Shown here: positions 53,068 through 64,000 of the stretch, in pieces
How positions within the stretch are numbered: the first letter of the stretch is position 1
How the letters are laid out: every line of letters starts with the position of its first letter
Origin: Pseudomonas reactans
GTDB taxonomy: Bacteria > Pseudomonadota > Gammaproteobacteria > Pseudomonadales > Pseudomonadaceae
Reading direction: 5' to 3'
Assembly (NCBI RefSeq): GCF_013385825.1
Contig: NZ_JACAPG010000002.1
Coordinates: 218,807-282,806, forward strand
DNA: 64,000 nt
Notes under the pieces: generated by a model
Databases searched by the model: none
What the model saw: the letters and a program-made list of their open reading frames with translations, nothing else
Told to the model about the DNA's origin: nothing
Translations under genes and position numbers: made by a program

Positions 53068-54870
53068 ATGTCCGAGACGCTGCTCAGTTCCCGCAATCTG
53101 GCTTTCGAGCTGTACGAAGTCCTCGATGCCGAGGGCCTGACCCAGCGCGAGCGGTTTGCCGAACACAATCGTGAAACCTTCGATGCGGCCATCAGCACCG
53201 CGCGTAACATCGCGGAAAAGTACTTCGCCCCTCACAACCGCAAGAACGACGAAAACGAACCGCGCTACGAAGACGGCAAGGCCATCCTGATTCCGGAGGT
53301 GAAACCCGCCGTGGACGCCTTCCTGGAAGCCGGCTTCCTCAACGCCGCGCGCAGCTTCGAAGCCGGCGGCATGCAACTGCCGACCCTGCTGTCCCAAGCC
53401 TGTTTTGCACACTTCCAGTCGGCCAACGCGGCATCCACTTCCTATCCGTTCCTGACCATGGGCGCCGCCAACCTGATCGAAAGCTTCGGCACTGAGGACC
53501 AAAAACAACGCTTCCTGCAACCGATGATTGACGGCCGTTTCTTCGGCACTATGGCCCTCACCGAACCCCACGCCGGTTCTTCGCTGTCGGATATTCGTAC
53601 ACGCGCAGAGCCTGCGGCCGACGGCACCTATCGACTCAAGGGCAACAAGATCTTCATCTCCGGCGGCGACCACCCGCTGTCGGAGAACATCGTGCACATG
53701 GTGCTGGCCAAACTGCCGGACGCGCCGGCCGGGGTGAAGGGCATTTCGTTGTTTATCGTGCCCAAATTCCTGGTCAACGACGACGGCAGCCTGGGCGAGC
53801 GCAACGATGTATTGCTGGCGGGGCTGTTCCACAAGATGGGCTGGCGGGGCACCACGTCCACCGCGCTGAACTTCGGCGATAACGGGAATTGCGTCGGCTA
53901 TCTGGTGGGTAAACCGCACCAGGGGTTGAGCTGCATGTTCCAAATGATGAACGAGGCGCGGATTGGTGTCGGCATGGGCGCGGTCATGCTCGGTTACGCC
54001 GGCTACCTCTACTCCTTGGAGTACGCCCGCGAACGCCCGCAAGGTCGCCTGCCCGACAGTAAAGATCCCACGACCGCGCCGGTCTCGATCATTCAGCACG
54101 CGGACATCAAACGCATGCTGCTCACCCAAAAATCCTACGTGGAAGGTGCCTTCGACCTCGGCCTCTACGCCGCGCGGCTGTTCGACGACACCACCACCCT
54201 GGCCACCGAAACCGAACGCAAACAAGCCCACGAACTGCTGGACCTGCTCACGCCCATCGTCAAATCCTGGCCGTCGGAGTTCTGCCTCAAGGCCAACGAA
54301 CTGGCGATCCAGATTCTCGGCGGCCACGGCTACACCCGCGAATACCCGGTGGAGCAGTATTACCGCGACAACCGCCTGAACCCGATCCACGAAGGCACCC
54401 ACGGTATCCAGTCCCTGGATCTACTCGGGCGCAAGCTGGCGCAGAATGGCGGCGCAGGCTTGAAGCAACTCATCCGACTGATCGCCGAAACCGGCGCCCG
54501 TGCCCAGGAATACCCAAGCCTCACCGCGCTGAGGGAAGCGCTGGAACAGCTGGTCAACCGCCTGCAAAGCGTCACCATCGGTTTGCTGACGGATCTCGCC
54601 CACGGCAAGGTCAACAGCAGCCTGGCGAACTCAGCGCTGTACTTGAAGGTGTTCGGGCATACGGTAATTGGCTGGCGCTGGCTGGAACAGGCGATTCACG
54701 CCGAAGCAGGCTTGGCCAAGGGCAATGCGGCGGATGCGGCCTTCTATAAAGGCAAGCTCCAGGCTGCCCGGTACTTCCTGACCTGGGAAGTGCCGAGCTG
54801 CCATCATGAACTGGCAATCTTGGAGGCCCGCGATGACACGTGCCTCGGCATGCAAGATGAGTGGTTCTAA
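53068..54870 (+). CDS. Acyl-CoA dehydrogenase, long form
   Basis: A 600-residue flavoprotein that introduces the first double bond in fatty acyl-CoA oxidation. FAD- and substrate-binding motifs FGTMALTEPHAGSSLSDI and LAIQILGGHGYTREYPVEQYYRD are present, and RLNPIHEGTHGIQ carries the catalytic glutamate of the long AidB/FadE-like family with a C-terminal extra domain. The gene is a single cistron; its end overlaps the convergent ZapA-like gene by four bases. In PAO1 PA5020 occupies the place after rlmJ, which here is displaced by metY, the T6SS island and the put locus. Confidence 0.92.
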   Translation: MSETLLSSRNLAFELYEVLDAEGLTQRERFAEHNRETFDAAISTARNIAEKYFAPHNRKNDENEPRYEDGKAILIPEVKPAVDAFLEAGFLNAARSFEAGGMQLPTLLSQACFAHFQSANAASTSYPFLTMGAANLIESFGTEDQKQRFLQPMIDGRFFGTMALTEPHAGSSLSDIRTRAEPAADGTYRLKGNKIFISGGDHPLSENIVHMVLAKLPDAPAGVKGISLFIVPKFLVNDDGSLGERNDVLLAGLFHKMGWRGTTSTALNFGDNGNCVGYLVGKPHQGLSCMFQMMNEARIGVGMGAVMLGYAGYLYSLEYARERPQGRLPDSKDPTTAPVSIIQHADIKRMLLTQKSYVEGAFDLGLYAARLFDDTTTLATETERKQAHELLDLLTPIVKSWPSEFCLKANELAIQILGGHGYTREYPVEQYYRDNRLNPIHEGTHGIQSLDLLGRKLAQNGGAGLKQLIRLIAETGARAQEYPSLTALREALEQLVNRLQSVTIGLLTDLAHGKVNSSLANSALYLKVFGHTVIGWRWLEQAIHAEAGLAKGNAADAAFYKGKLQAARYFLTWEVPSCHHELAILEARDDTCLGMQDEWF

Positions 54871-55160
54871 GGCGTTCCGATCGCCTTGGAAATCACATCG
54901 ACCGTGGCGCTGACTTGCTCTTGGTAACGGTCGAGTTCCTGCTGGTGCGCCTGCTGCATTTCGATCTGCTCAGCGCACAGGTTCAGCGCCGCCAGCACCA
55001 GTAGCTTGTCACCGATCAGGGTCGGGTACTTCTTCTTGGTGGTGGCCAGGGACGCCTTGAGCAGGGTCACGGCGTGCATCAGGGTTTTCTCTTCCCCGGC
55101 CGGAGCCTTGATCGAGTAATCCTCTCCGAGAATCGAAACGACCTTTATCCCTTCACTCAT
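54867..55160 (-). CDS. ZapA-like cell division protein
   Basis: A 97-residue ZapA-domain protein. The first part (VVSILGEDYSIKAPAGEEKTLMHAV) is the beta-strand and helix that bind FtsZ in this family, and the rest is an amphipathic helix for dimerisation. It overlaps the upstream small coiled-coil gene by ATGA. It differs from the canonical Pseudomonas zapA context that I recall (6S RNA and a formyl-THF ligase), neither of which is here, so it may be a paralogue. Name withheld for that reason. Alternatively this genome has moved its only copy. Confidence 0.78.
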   Translation of the reverse strand: MSEGIKVVSILGEDYSIKAPAGEEKTLMHAVTLLKASLATTKKKYPTLIGDKLLVLAALNLCAEQIEMQQAHQQELDRYQEQVSATVDVISKAIGTP

Positions 55161-55387
55161 GCGCCGACAGGCCCTGCGCTCACACGCTCAACCAGCGCCT
55201 GGATACGTGCGGCGGTGGCGCCGTGCTTTTCTTCCTGTTCCATCAGGTTCAGTTGCAGGCTGTCGTTCTCATCCTTGGCGCGGGCCAGTTCCGCCTTGAG
55301 GGATTCGTTGGTGCCCAACAGATCCTGGTTCTGCTGTACGAGGTCACTGACCAGTTGTTCCAATTGGCTGAGGGATGCTTCTAACAT
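55157..55387 (-). CDS. Small coiled-coil protein (TIGR02449 / ZapB-like)
   Basis: A 76-residue protein that is almost entirely heptad-repeat coiled coil (LEASLSQLEQLVSDLVQQNQ, then ENDSLQLNLMEQEEK). The ATG at 55387 is chosen because only the part downstream of it is conserved-looking; the open frame runs further upstream. Partner genes with ZapA in Pseudomonas have this type of product. Its ATGA overlap with the zapA-like gene suggests that the two proteins form a complex and assist septum formation. Confidence 0.72.
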   Translation of the reverse strand: MLEASLSQLEQLVSDLVQQNQDLLGTNESLKAELARAKDENDSLQLNLMEQEEKHGATAARIQALVERVSAGPVGA

Positions 55388-55665
55388 TTTGATTTCTCGG
55401 GCTTTTTCAAAGGGCGGTGACGATAAAGAAAATTCACCTCGGATGCCAGGGTTATCCCCGGCGCGCAGCCCGATTTTTAAGGGCCGGGCCGCACTTTCGA
55501 GCCTTAGTGACTGCATTTACCGGATCTGGTTCCTGAATCCGCGAAACCCCTCGTCAGATGCGACAAAACCGCACACGCCCCTTTAGACTTTAGTCGTACG
55601 ACCGATAGAGAGGGACACCCCGTCTCATGGCCGCACGGATCGCGCTTCTCCCCCAGGATTCCCGC

Positions 55666-57291
55666 ATGTCGCTTCGTAATATGAATATCGCTCCGAGGGC
55701 CTTCCTCGGCTTCGCGTTTATTGGCGCATTGATGTTGTTTCTCGGTGTGTTTGCCCTGAACCAGATGAGCAAGATCCGTGGCGCCACCGAAGACATCACC
55801 CTGTCCAGCGTGCCAAGCATTCGTGCGCTCGATGAATTCACCCAGCTGACCCTGCGCCTGCGCGTGCTGTCGTACCGCCTGCTGACCAACCGCGAGCCGG
55901 AGGTTCAGCAAAAAACCCTGGAAGCCTTTGAGCTGCGTAATCAGCAGATTCGCACGGCCCAGGGCATCTACGAAAAACTCATCGAGAGCAGCGAAGAGCG
56001 CTCGACCTACGACGAATACGTACGCCTGCTGGGCCAGTACCATCAGATTGAAGAGCGCATGAAGAGCCTGTCGCGCGCCAATCAAGTGGAAGAGCTGCGC
56101 GCCCTGCTCAACACCGAACTGCTGAGCAACTCCGAGCAGGTCAACGCCGTGCTCACCCGCCTGCTGGACATCAACAACAAGATGGCCCTGGCTACCAATA
56201 AAGACGCCGAAGACCAATACAACATGGCCTTCAACATGGTGGTGAGCCTGCTGGTGATCGCCACCCTGCTGACACTGCTGTTTGCGTGGCTGCTGACCCG
56301 CAGCATCACCCTGCCCATCTCCCAGGCCTTGGAAGCAGCCGAAGAAGTGGCCGAAGGCAACCTGACGCGGCCGATCAAGGTCGACGGCAACGACGAAGCC
56401 GGGCGCCTGCTGGCCGCCATGGCCAAGATGCAGGACAAACTACGCGACACTCTGCAACGCATTGCCGGCTCAGCGACCCAACTGGCATCTGCTGCGGAAG
56501 AGCTGAACGCCGTCACCGACGAAAGCGCGCGCGGCCTGACCCAGCAGAACAACGAAATCGAACAAGCCGCCACCGCGGTGAACGAGATGACCAGTGCCGT
56601 CGAAGAAGTCGCCCGCAATGCGGTGAGCACCTCTGAAGCGTCGCGCAACGCCACCACCTCCGCCGGTGATGGCCGTGACCTGGTGCAGGAAACCGTCAGC
56701 GCTATCGAGCGCATGAGCGGCGATGTGCAAGCCACCGCCACCTTGATTGGCGACCTGGCCAATGAGTCGCGCGACATCGGCAAAGTGCTCGACGTGATTC
56801 GCGGCCTGGCCGACCAGACCAACCTGCTGGCCCTGAACGCGGCGATTGAAGCGGCACGTGCCGGTGAAGCCGGTCGCGGTTTTGCGGTGGTGGCGGACGA
56901 AGTGCGCGCCCTGGCCCATCGCACCCAGCAATCGACCAGCGAGATCGAGCGGATGATCGGCAGTATCCAGGCCGGTACCGAACACGCGGTGGATTCGATG
57001 CGCAACAGCACCGAACGCGCCGAATCGACGCTGAACATCGCCAAAGGCGCCGGGATGTCGCTGGATACCATCAATACCGCGATCGTCGAGATCAACGAAC
57101 GCAACCTGGTCATCGCCAGCGCAGCGGAAGAACAGGCCCAGGTGGCGCGGGAAGTGGATCGCAACCTGGTGAACATCCGCGATCTGTCGGTGCAATCGGC
57201 GACCGGCGCCAGCCAGACCAGTGCGGCGAGCAGTGAGCTGTCGCGCCTGGCGGTGGATTTGAATGGGATGGTCGGGCGTTTTCGCCTCTAA
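55666..57291 (+). CDS. Methyl-accepting chemotaxis protein
   Basis: A 541-residue chemoreceptor. An N-terminal membrane helix (about 13-30) is followed by a four-helix periplasmic sensor domain, a second membrane helix (near 190-212), a HAMP domain (near 215-265) and the cytoplasmic coiled coil. The signalling tip contains [18 protein letters not shown] chose the ATG at 55666 ([12 protein letters not shown]) with AGGA 7 bases upstream; an ATG at 55627 is in frame. The ligand is not deducible. It is divergent from the ZapA pair. Confidence 0.93.
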   Translation: MSLRNMNIAPRAFLGFAFIGALMLFLGVFALNQMSKIRGATEDITLSSVPSIRALDEFTQLTLRLRVLSYRLLTNREPEVQQKTLEAFELRNQQIRTAQGIYEKLIESSEERSTYDEYVRLLGQYHQIEERMKSLSRANQVEELRALLNTELLSNSEQVNAVLTRLLDINNKMALATNKDAEDQYNMAFNMVVSLLVIATLLTLLFAWLLTRSITLPISQALEAAEEVAEGNLTRPIKVDGNDEAGRLLAAMAKMQDKLRDTLQRIAGSATQLASAAEELNAVTDESARGLTQQNNEIEQAATAVNEMTSAVEEVARNAVSTSEASRNATTSAGDGRDLVQETVSAIERMSGDVQATATLIGDLANESRDIGKVLDVIRGLADQTNLLALNAAIEAARAGEAGRGFAVVADEVRALAHRTQQSTSEIERMIGSIQAGTEHAVDSMRNSTERAESTLNIAKGAGMSLDTINTAIVEINERNLVIASAAEEQAQVAREVDRNLVNIRDLSVQSATGASQTSAASSELSRLAVDLNGMVGRFRL

Positions 57292-57305
57292 CTGACTAAT
57301 CCCAC

Positions 57306-57335
57306 CCTGTAGGCGTCCCCCCCGGTTCCTACAGG
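57306..57335 (+). terminator. Weak hairpin after the chemoreceptor gene
   Basis: Arms CCTGTAGG (57306-57313) and CCTACAGG (57328-57335) can pair across a 14-base loop. It looks like a degenerate REP element more than a standard terminator, with no T-run directly after it. It is the only structure in the 158 bases between the chemoreceptor and the antiporter gene. Confidence 0.4.
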
Positions 57336-57449
57336 ATTGACCCCACAAAAGCTTTTTGACAGCGCAGCAATTCAACAGGTTAGAATCGCTGGCACGCAGA
57401 CTGCATGGTCAGTTTGCGCCCCGTCTTGTTTGCTCATGGAGTACTGCCT

Positions 57450-59192
57450 TTGAATGCGACGACCATCAACAGCCTGTTCTTGATCGGCGCGTTGCTGGTG
57501 AGTGCGAGCATTCTGGTGAGTTCTCTTTCGTCCCGCCTGGGGATCCCGATATTGGTGATCATCCTGGCCGTGGGCATGGTTGCCGGCGTCGATGGCGGCG
57601 GCATCATCTTTGATAACTACCCAACCGCCTACCTGGTGGGCAACCTCGCCCTGGCCGTAATCCTGCTCGATGGCGGTTTGCGCACACGGGTGGCAAGTTT
57701 CCGCGTGGCACTCTGGCCAGCGTTGTCGCTGGCCACGGTGGGGGTGTTGATTACCACCGGCCTCACCGGCATGGCCGCGGCCTGGCTGTTTGACCTCAAT
57801 ATCATCCAAGGCTTGTTGATTGGCGCGATTGTCGGCTCCACGGACGCCGCGGCAGTGTTCTCGCTGCTCGGTGGCAAGGGCCTCAACGAACGGGTCACCG
57901 CGAGCCTGGAAATCGAATCCGGCAGTAACGACCCCATGGCGGTGTTCCTCACCGTCACCTTGATCGACATGCTGGCCAGCGGCCAGACCGGCCTGCACTG
58001 GAGCCTGCTGACTCACTTGGTGCGCGAGTTCGGCATCGGCGGCGTGGTCGGCCTGGGCGGCGGCTGGCTGATGCTGCAAATGGTCAACCGCATCAACCTG
58101 GCCACCGGCCTGTACCCCATCCTGGTGATCGCCGGCGGCCTGTTCGTGTTCGCGGTGACCAACGCTTTGCACGGCAGCGGCTTCCTCGCCGTGTACCTGT
58201 GCGGCCTGGTGATCGGCAACCGCCCGGTGCGCAGCCGTCATGGCATTTTGCATATGCTCGACGGCATGGCCTGGCTGGCACAGATCGGCATGTTCCTGGT
58301 ACTGGGCCTGCTGGTCACGCCCCATGACTTGCTGCCGATTGCACTGCCGGCGCTGGGTCTGGCGCTGTGGATGATCCTGTTTGCACGGCCATTGTCGGTG
58401 ATGGTCGGCCTGCTGCCTTTCAAAGCGTTCCACGGTCGTGAAAAGGCCTTTATCGCCTGGGTGGGCCTGCGCGGCGCGGTGCCGATCATTCTGGCGGTGT
58501 TCCCGCTGATGGCCGGTCTGCCCCATGCGCAGCTGTACTTCAACCTGGCGTTCTTTATCGTGCTGGTGTCGCTGCTGGTGCAGGGCACGAGCCTGCCGTG
58601 GGTGGCCAAGCTGCTTAAAGTCACGGTACCGCCGGACCCGGCGCCGATTTCCCGTGCCGCGCTGGAAGTGCATGTCACCAGCGAGTGGGAGCTTTTCGTC
58701 TACCGCCTGGGCGCGGAAAAATGGTGCATCGGCGCCGCCCTGCGTGAGCTGAAAATGCCCGAAGGCACGCGGATCGCCGCGCTGTTCCGTGGCCAGCAAC
58801 TGCTCCATCCGTCGGGTAGTACGGTGTTGGAAGTCGGCGATTTGCTCTGTGTGATCGGCCATGAACACAACCTTCCGGCACTGGGCAAGCTCTTCAGCCA
58901 GGCACCGCAACGGGGTCTGGACCTGCGCTTCTTCGGCGACTTTGTGTTGGAAGGCGACGCCCAGCTGGGCGCGGTTTCCGCGCTGTACGGGCTGAAGCTG
59001 GACGGCATCGACCCGGACATGCCGCTGAGCAGCTTCATCACCCAGAAAGTCGGCGGCGCGCCTATCGTCGGCGACCAGGTGGAATGGAACAACACCATCT
59101 GGACCGTCGCGGTCATGGACGGGAACAAGATCGGCAAAGTGGGCGTCAGATTCCCCGAAGGAAGTCGCCCGGGCCCCGGACTCTTCCTCTAA
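57450..59192 (+). CDS. nhaP2: K+/H+ antiporter (NhaP2/CvrA family)
   Basis: A 580-residue cation/proton antiporter with about 12 membrane helices in the first 390 residues. A regulatory region follows that includes a TrkA-C-like domain ([20 protein letters not shown]) and a C-terminal CorC/HlyC-like domain. I chose the TTG at 57450 because GGAG lies 8 bases upstream and the protein then starts [17 protein letters not shown]. An upstream ATG at 57405 would add 15 residues with no good site. It exports potassium in exchange for protons and may help with osmotic recovery. PA5021 is its likely counterpart. Confidence 0.9.
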   Translation: MNATTINSLFLIGALLVSASILVSSLSSRLGIPILVIILAVGMVAGVDGGGIIFDNYPTAYLVGNLALAVILLDGGLRTRVASFRVALWPALSLATVGVLITTGLTGMAAAWLFDLNIIQGLLIGAIVGSTDAAAVFSLLGGKGLNERVTASLEIESGSNDPMAVFLTVTLIDMLASGQTGLHWSLLTHLVREFGIGGVVGLGGGWLMLQMVNRINLATGLYPILVIAGGLFVFAVTNALHGSGFLAVYLCGLVIGNRPVRSRHGILHMLDGMAWLAQIGMFLVLGLLVTPHDLLPIALPALGLALWMILFARPLSVMVGLLPFKAFHGREKAFIAWVGLRGAVPIILAVFPLMAGLPHAQLYFNLAFFIVLVSLLVQGTSLPWVAKLLKVTVPPDPAPISRAALEVHVTSEWELFVYRLGAEKWCIGAALRELKMPEGTRIAALFRGQQLLHPSGSTVLEVGDLLCVIGHEHNLPALGKLFSQAPQRGLDLRFFGDFVLEGDAQLGAVSALYGLKLDGIDPDMPLSSFITQKVGGAPIVGDQVEWNNTIWTVAVMDGNKIGKVGVRFPEGSRPGPGLFL

Positions 59193-59242
59193 ACTGCGGG
59201 GCGACGACGCCCCCGATTCTTCACCTTGCAAGACCGGTCTCT

Positions 59243-62200
59243 ATGCCTACCCTGCGCACGTTCCTCGCCACTGCCCTGCTGGGCCTGACCCTTTGTGTCG
59301 GCACCGTTCACGCGGCCGACCCACCCAGCGCCGATTCCATCCAGCAAACCCTGGACAAGCTGCCCGACCGCAAGCTGCCCGACGCCGACATGAAGGCCCT
59401 GCAGACGATCCTGCAGCAGACGCTGACGTACCTGGGCAACAAGCAGGATTACGAGCAGCGCCTGGTCGACCTCAAGCGCCAGCTGGAAGACGCACCGCGC
59501 GAGACCGCCGACAACCAGCGCGAACTGACCCGGCTCAAGGCCACCAAAATCATCCCGGTCGCCCAGCGCTACGCCACCCTGCCGGTGCCGCAGCTTGAGC
59601 AGTTGCTGGTGCAACGCACCACCCAGCAAGGTGACCTGCAAAAAGAACTGGCCGACGCCAACAGCCTGTCCATCGCCGCCCAGACCCGCCCCGAGCGCGC
59701 CCAGACCGAAATCAGCAGCAGCCAGACGCGCATCCTGCAGATCAACTCGATCCTCAAGGCCGGCAAGGACAACGGCAAGACCCTCAGCGGCGACCAGCGC
59801 AACCAACTCAATGCCGAACTGGCCGCCCTCAACGCACTGATCCCGCTGCGCCGCCAGGAACTGGCCGGCAACAGCCAACTGCAAGACCTGGGCAACAGCC
59901 AACACGACCTGGTGATGGAAAAAACCGCGCGCCTGGAACAAGAGATCCAGGACCTGCAAACCCTGATCAACCAGAAACGCCTGGCCCAGTCCCAACAAAC
60001 GGTGACCCAGCAGTCCATCGAAGCGCAAAAAGCCGGCGGCAGCAGCCTGCTGGCCACGGAAAGCGCGGCCAACCTGAAGCTGTCCGACTACCTGCTCAAA
60101 AGCACCGACCGCCTCAACGATCTGACCCAGAAGAACCTGAAAACCAAGCAGCAACTGGACACCGTAACCCAGAGCGACTCGGCCCTGGACGAGCAGATCA
60201 ACGTGCTCAAGGGCAGCCTGTTGCTGTCCAAGATCCTCTACAAACAGAAACAAGCCTTGCCACGCCTGACCGTGGACCGCGACCTGGCGGACGACATCGC
60301 CAACATTCGCCTGTACCAGTTCGAGGTCAACCAGCAACGCGAACTGATCAGTTCGCCGAGCGCCTATGTGGATAACTTGCTGGCGAACCAAGCGCCGGAA
60401 GACGTCACCCCGCAACTGCGCCGTACCCTGCTGGAACTGGCGATCACTCGCAGCGACCTGCTGGAGCGCCTGAGCCGTGAGCTGAGCGCGCTGCTCAATG
60501 AATCCATCACCCTGCAACTGAACCAGAAACAACTGCTCAGCACCGCCACCACCCTGCGCGCGACGCTGGATGAGCAGATGTTCTGGATCCCCAGCAACAA
60601 GCCGCTGGACACCGAATGGCTGGAAACGGTGCCGACGCACCTGAGCAAGCAAGTCGCCACCTTGCCCTGGGCCTCCAGCGTCAGCGAACTGTATGACGGC
60701 CTGACCCAGCGCCCACTGCTGTTCCTGCCACTGCTGCTGTTGATCGGCGCGCTGCTGTGGCGCCGCAAAAACCTGTACCAGCGCCTGAACAAGGTCCACC
60801 TGGACATCGGCCACTTCAAGCGTGACAGCCAGTGGCACACGCCGCAGGCCATCCTGATCAATATTCTGCTGGCGATGCCGGTGTCCCTGGGACTGGCACT
60901 GTGCGGCTACGCGCTGCAGATCGACGCCCGTGGGCAGAATGCCAACCTCGGCTCGGCGCTGCTGCAGATCGCCCAGGCCTGGCTGGTGTTCTACACCGCT
61001 TATCGCATCCTGGCGCCGGGTGGCGTGGCGGAACTGCACTTCCGTTGGGAAAAGCCTCAGGTCGAATTCCTGCAAGGCTGGGTGCGCAAGCTCGGGTTGG
61101 TGGTACTGGCGCTGGTGGCCGTGGTGGCCATCGCCGAACACCAACCGGCGGCGCTGGCCGATGACGTGCTGGGCATCGGCGTGGTGCTCACCTGCTACGC
61201 GCTGATGGCCTGGCTGCTCGGTCGCCTGTTGCTCAACAGCCCGACCCATGAAAAAGCCTCGCTGTTCCGCAAAGCCGTGGGCCTGTTGTTTACCGCGCTG
61301 CCGGTCGCGCTGTTTATCGCCGTGTGCTTTGGCTACTACTACACCGCGCTCAAGCTCAGTGACCGCCTGATCAACACCCTGTACCTGCTGATGTTCTGGC
61401 TGGTGATCGAGGCCACTTTCGTTCGCGGCCTGGGCGTTGCCGCCCGGCGCCTGGCCTATGCGCGCGCCCTGGCCAAACGCCAGGCCGCCAAGGAAGCTGG
61501 CGACGGCGAAGCAGTGATCGAAGAACCGACCCTGGACATCGAACAGGTCAACGAACAGTCCATGCGCCTGATCCGCCTGGCCTTGCTCGGCGGCTTTATT
61601 GCCGCGCTGTACTGGGTATGGTCTGACCTGATCTCGGTGTTTTCGTATTTGGATAACGTCACGTTGTACGAATACACCAGTGGCACCGGCGCCAATATCA
61701 GCATGGTGCCGATCAGCATCGGCGACTTGCTCGGCGCCTTGATCATCATCGGCATCACTTTCGCCCTGGCGCGCAACCTGCCCGGCCTGCTCGAAGTGCT
61801 GGTGCTGTCCAAGCTGGACCTGGCCCAGGGCAGTGCCTACGCGACCACCACGCTGCTGTCGTATGTGATTGCCGGCGTCGGCTTCGTCTCCACCCTGTCC
61901 ACCCTCGGCGTGAGCTGGGACAAGTTGCAATGGCTGGTGGCGGCGCTGTCGGTGGGCTTGGGCTTTGGTATGCAGGAGATCTTCGCGAACTTCATCTCCG
62001 GCATCATGATCCTGTTCGAACGCCCGGTGCGCATCGGCGACACCATCACCATCGGCAACCTGTCGGGCACGGTGAGCAAGATCCGCATCCGCGCCACCAC
62101 GATCACTGACTTTGACCGCAAGGACATCATTGTTCCGAACAAGACGTTCATCACCGGGCAACTGATCAACTGGTCGCTGACCGACACCATCACCCGCGTC

Positions 62201-62626
62201 ACCCTGAAACTGGGCGTGGACTACGGCTCGGATCTGGACCTGGTGAAGGAACTACTACTCAAGGCTGCCAGGGAAAACCCACGGGTCCTGAAAGAACCAG
62301 AACCCCACGTGTACTTCCTCAATTTCGGCGAAAGCACGCTCGACCACGAACTGCGCATGCACGTGCGCGACCTGGGTGACCGTAACCCGGTGCTCGACGA
62401 GGTCAACCGCTACATCAACCGTGAGTTCAAGAAGCAGCACATCAACATCTCGTTCCGGCAGATGGAGGTGTACCTGAAGAACATGCATGGCCAGGAATAC
62501 AAACTGGTGCCGGTCGAAGATGACCGCAAGACCCTCGTCGGGCCTGCGACAGAGCAAGATGCCCCCGAGCCGCCACCCGGCAAAGTCGACGACGCGCCGG
62601 AACCGCCACCGAGCAAACTCGACTAA
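59243..62626 (+). CDS. mscK: Mechanosensitive channel of the MscK/KefA type
   Basis: A 1127-residue protein. A signal peptide (MPTLRTFLATALLGLTLCVG, cut near AHA-AD), a large periplasmic coiled-coil domain (about 30-490), a membrane domain with about ten helices (500-870), and an MscS-like pore near 890-1000. The pore helix SVGLGFGMQEIFANFISGIMIL is followed by the beta-domain with IVPNKTFITGQLINWS. It opens under membrane tension to release solutes during osmotic downshift. I chose the ATG at 59243; the frame is open further upstream but overlaps nhaP2. It directly follows the antiporter gene, a functionally sensible pairing. Confidence 0.92.
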   Translation: MPTLRTFLATALLGLTLCVGTVHAADPPSADSIQQTLDKLPDRKLPDADMKALQTILQQTLTYLGNKQDYEQRLVDLKRQLEDAPRETADNQRELTRLKATKIIPVAQRYATLPVPQLEQLLVQRTTQQGDLQKELADANSLSIAAQTRPERAQTEISSSQTRILQINSILKAGKDNGKTLSGDQRNQLNAELAALNALIPLRRQELAGNSQLQDLGNSQHDLVMEKTARLEQEIQDLQTLINQKRLAQSQQTVTQQSIEAQKAGGSSLLATESAANLKLSDYLLKSTDRLNDLTQKNLKTKQQLDTVTQSDSALDEQINVLKGSLLLSKILYKQKQALPRLTVDRDLADDIANIRLYQFEVNQQRELISSPSAYVDNLLANQAPEDVTPQLRRTLLELAITRSDLLERLSRELSALLNESITLQLNQKQLLSTATTLRATLDEQMFWIPSNKPLDTEWLETVPTHLSKQVATLPWASSVSELYDGLTQRPLLFLPLLLLIGALLWRRKNLYQRLNKVHLDIGHFKRDSQWHTPQAILINILLAMPVSLGLALCGYALQIDARGQNANLGSALLQIAQAWLVFYTAYRILAPGGVAELHFRWEKPQVEFLQGWVRKLGLVVLALVAVVAIAEHQPAALADDVLGIGVVLTCYALMAWLLGRLLLNSPTHEKASLFRKAVGLLFTALPVALFIAVCFGYYYTALKLSDRLINTLYLLMFWLVIEATFVRGLGVAARRLAYARALAKRQAAKEAGDGEAVIEEPTLDIEQVNEQSMRLIRLALLGGFIAALYWVWSDLISVFSYLDNVTLYEYTSGTGANISMVPISIGDLLGALIIIGITFALARNLPGLLEVLVLSKLDLAQGSAYATTTLLSYVIAGVGFVSTLSTLGVSWDKLQWLVAALSVGLGFGMQEIFANFISGIMILFERPVRIGDTITIGNLSGTVSKIRIRATTITDFDRKDIIVPNKTFITGQLINWSLTDTITRVTLKLGVDYGSDLDLVKELLLKAARENPRVLKEPEPHVYFLNFGESTLDHELRMHVRDLGDRNPVLDEVNRYINREFKKQHINISFRQMEVYLKNMHGQEYKLVPVEDDRKTLVGPATEQDAPEPPPGKVDDAPEPPPSKLD

Positions 62627-64000
<1,374 letters not shown>

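Noticed and set aside
59189..62161. A 990-codon open frame antisense to mscK
   Set aside because: Composition is dominated by Gln, Val, Gly and Ala as expected for the reverse of a GC-rich gene, while mscK has a signal peptide, helices and the MscS motif.

Overview
The window looks like a chromosomal segment of a Pseudomonas, most likely of the P. fluorescens group. The evidence is GC-rich coding sequence, a gene order that I recall (from memory, not searched) as broadly parallel to P. aeruginosa PA4991-PA5025, and paired REP-type palindromes between genes. I see no rRNA, tRNA, CRISPR array, insertion sequence or prophage. The last gene (selO) runs off the right edge.

Layout. 66-3051: a three-gene plus-strand operon (FAD oxidoreductase, aldo/keto reductase, an uncharacterised protein with a Nudix-like motif). 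3154-10055 (minus): an NAD-dependent epimerase, hldE, an adenylylsulfate kinase overlapping a sulfotransferase, msbA and waaL. 10165-18819: a lone plus-strand kinase-like gene, then a tight minus-strand operon of four glycosyltransferases, a PIG-L deacetylase (DnpA type), a Mig-14-like protein and a carbamoyltransferase. 18962-21607: a small lipoprotein and a TonB-dependent receptor. 21608-28557 (minus): LPS inner-core genes in overlapping order waaF, waaC, waaG, waaP, wapP, wapQ and a double-kinase gene. Together these make heptose, build and phosphorylate or carbamoylate the core, ligate O-antigen and flip lipid A-core.

28719-42457 holds housekeeping genes: glnE, the divergent aceE-aceF pyruvate dehydrogenase operon, a DipA-like GGDEF/EAL protein, msrA, rlmJ and metY. 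42443-46751 is an accessory type VI secretion island on the minus strand: a VgrG with a long C-terminal extension ending in a glycine-zipper membrane domain, a small three-helix membrane protein translationally coupled to it (probable immunity protein), and a DUF4123 adaptor. The DNA around the immunity gene is visibly AT-rich. This is the best candidate for an under-described system.

46956-52853 is the divergent putP/putA proline-use locus, with five copies of the same 8-mer (GTTGCACC) between the genes, matching the known PutA operator core. 53068-64000 carries an acyl-CoA dehydrogenase, a divergent ZapA/coiled-coil pair, a chemoreceptor, a K+/H+ antiporter, an MscK-type channel and the start of selO.

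Regulatory highlights: two perfect 13-bp palindromes 52 bp apart flanking a possible aceE promoter; the PutA operator cluster; and a stem-loop covering the selO ribosome binding site. Family assignments rest on motifs and recalled family knowledge; no database search was run.
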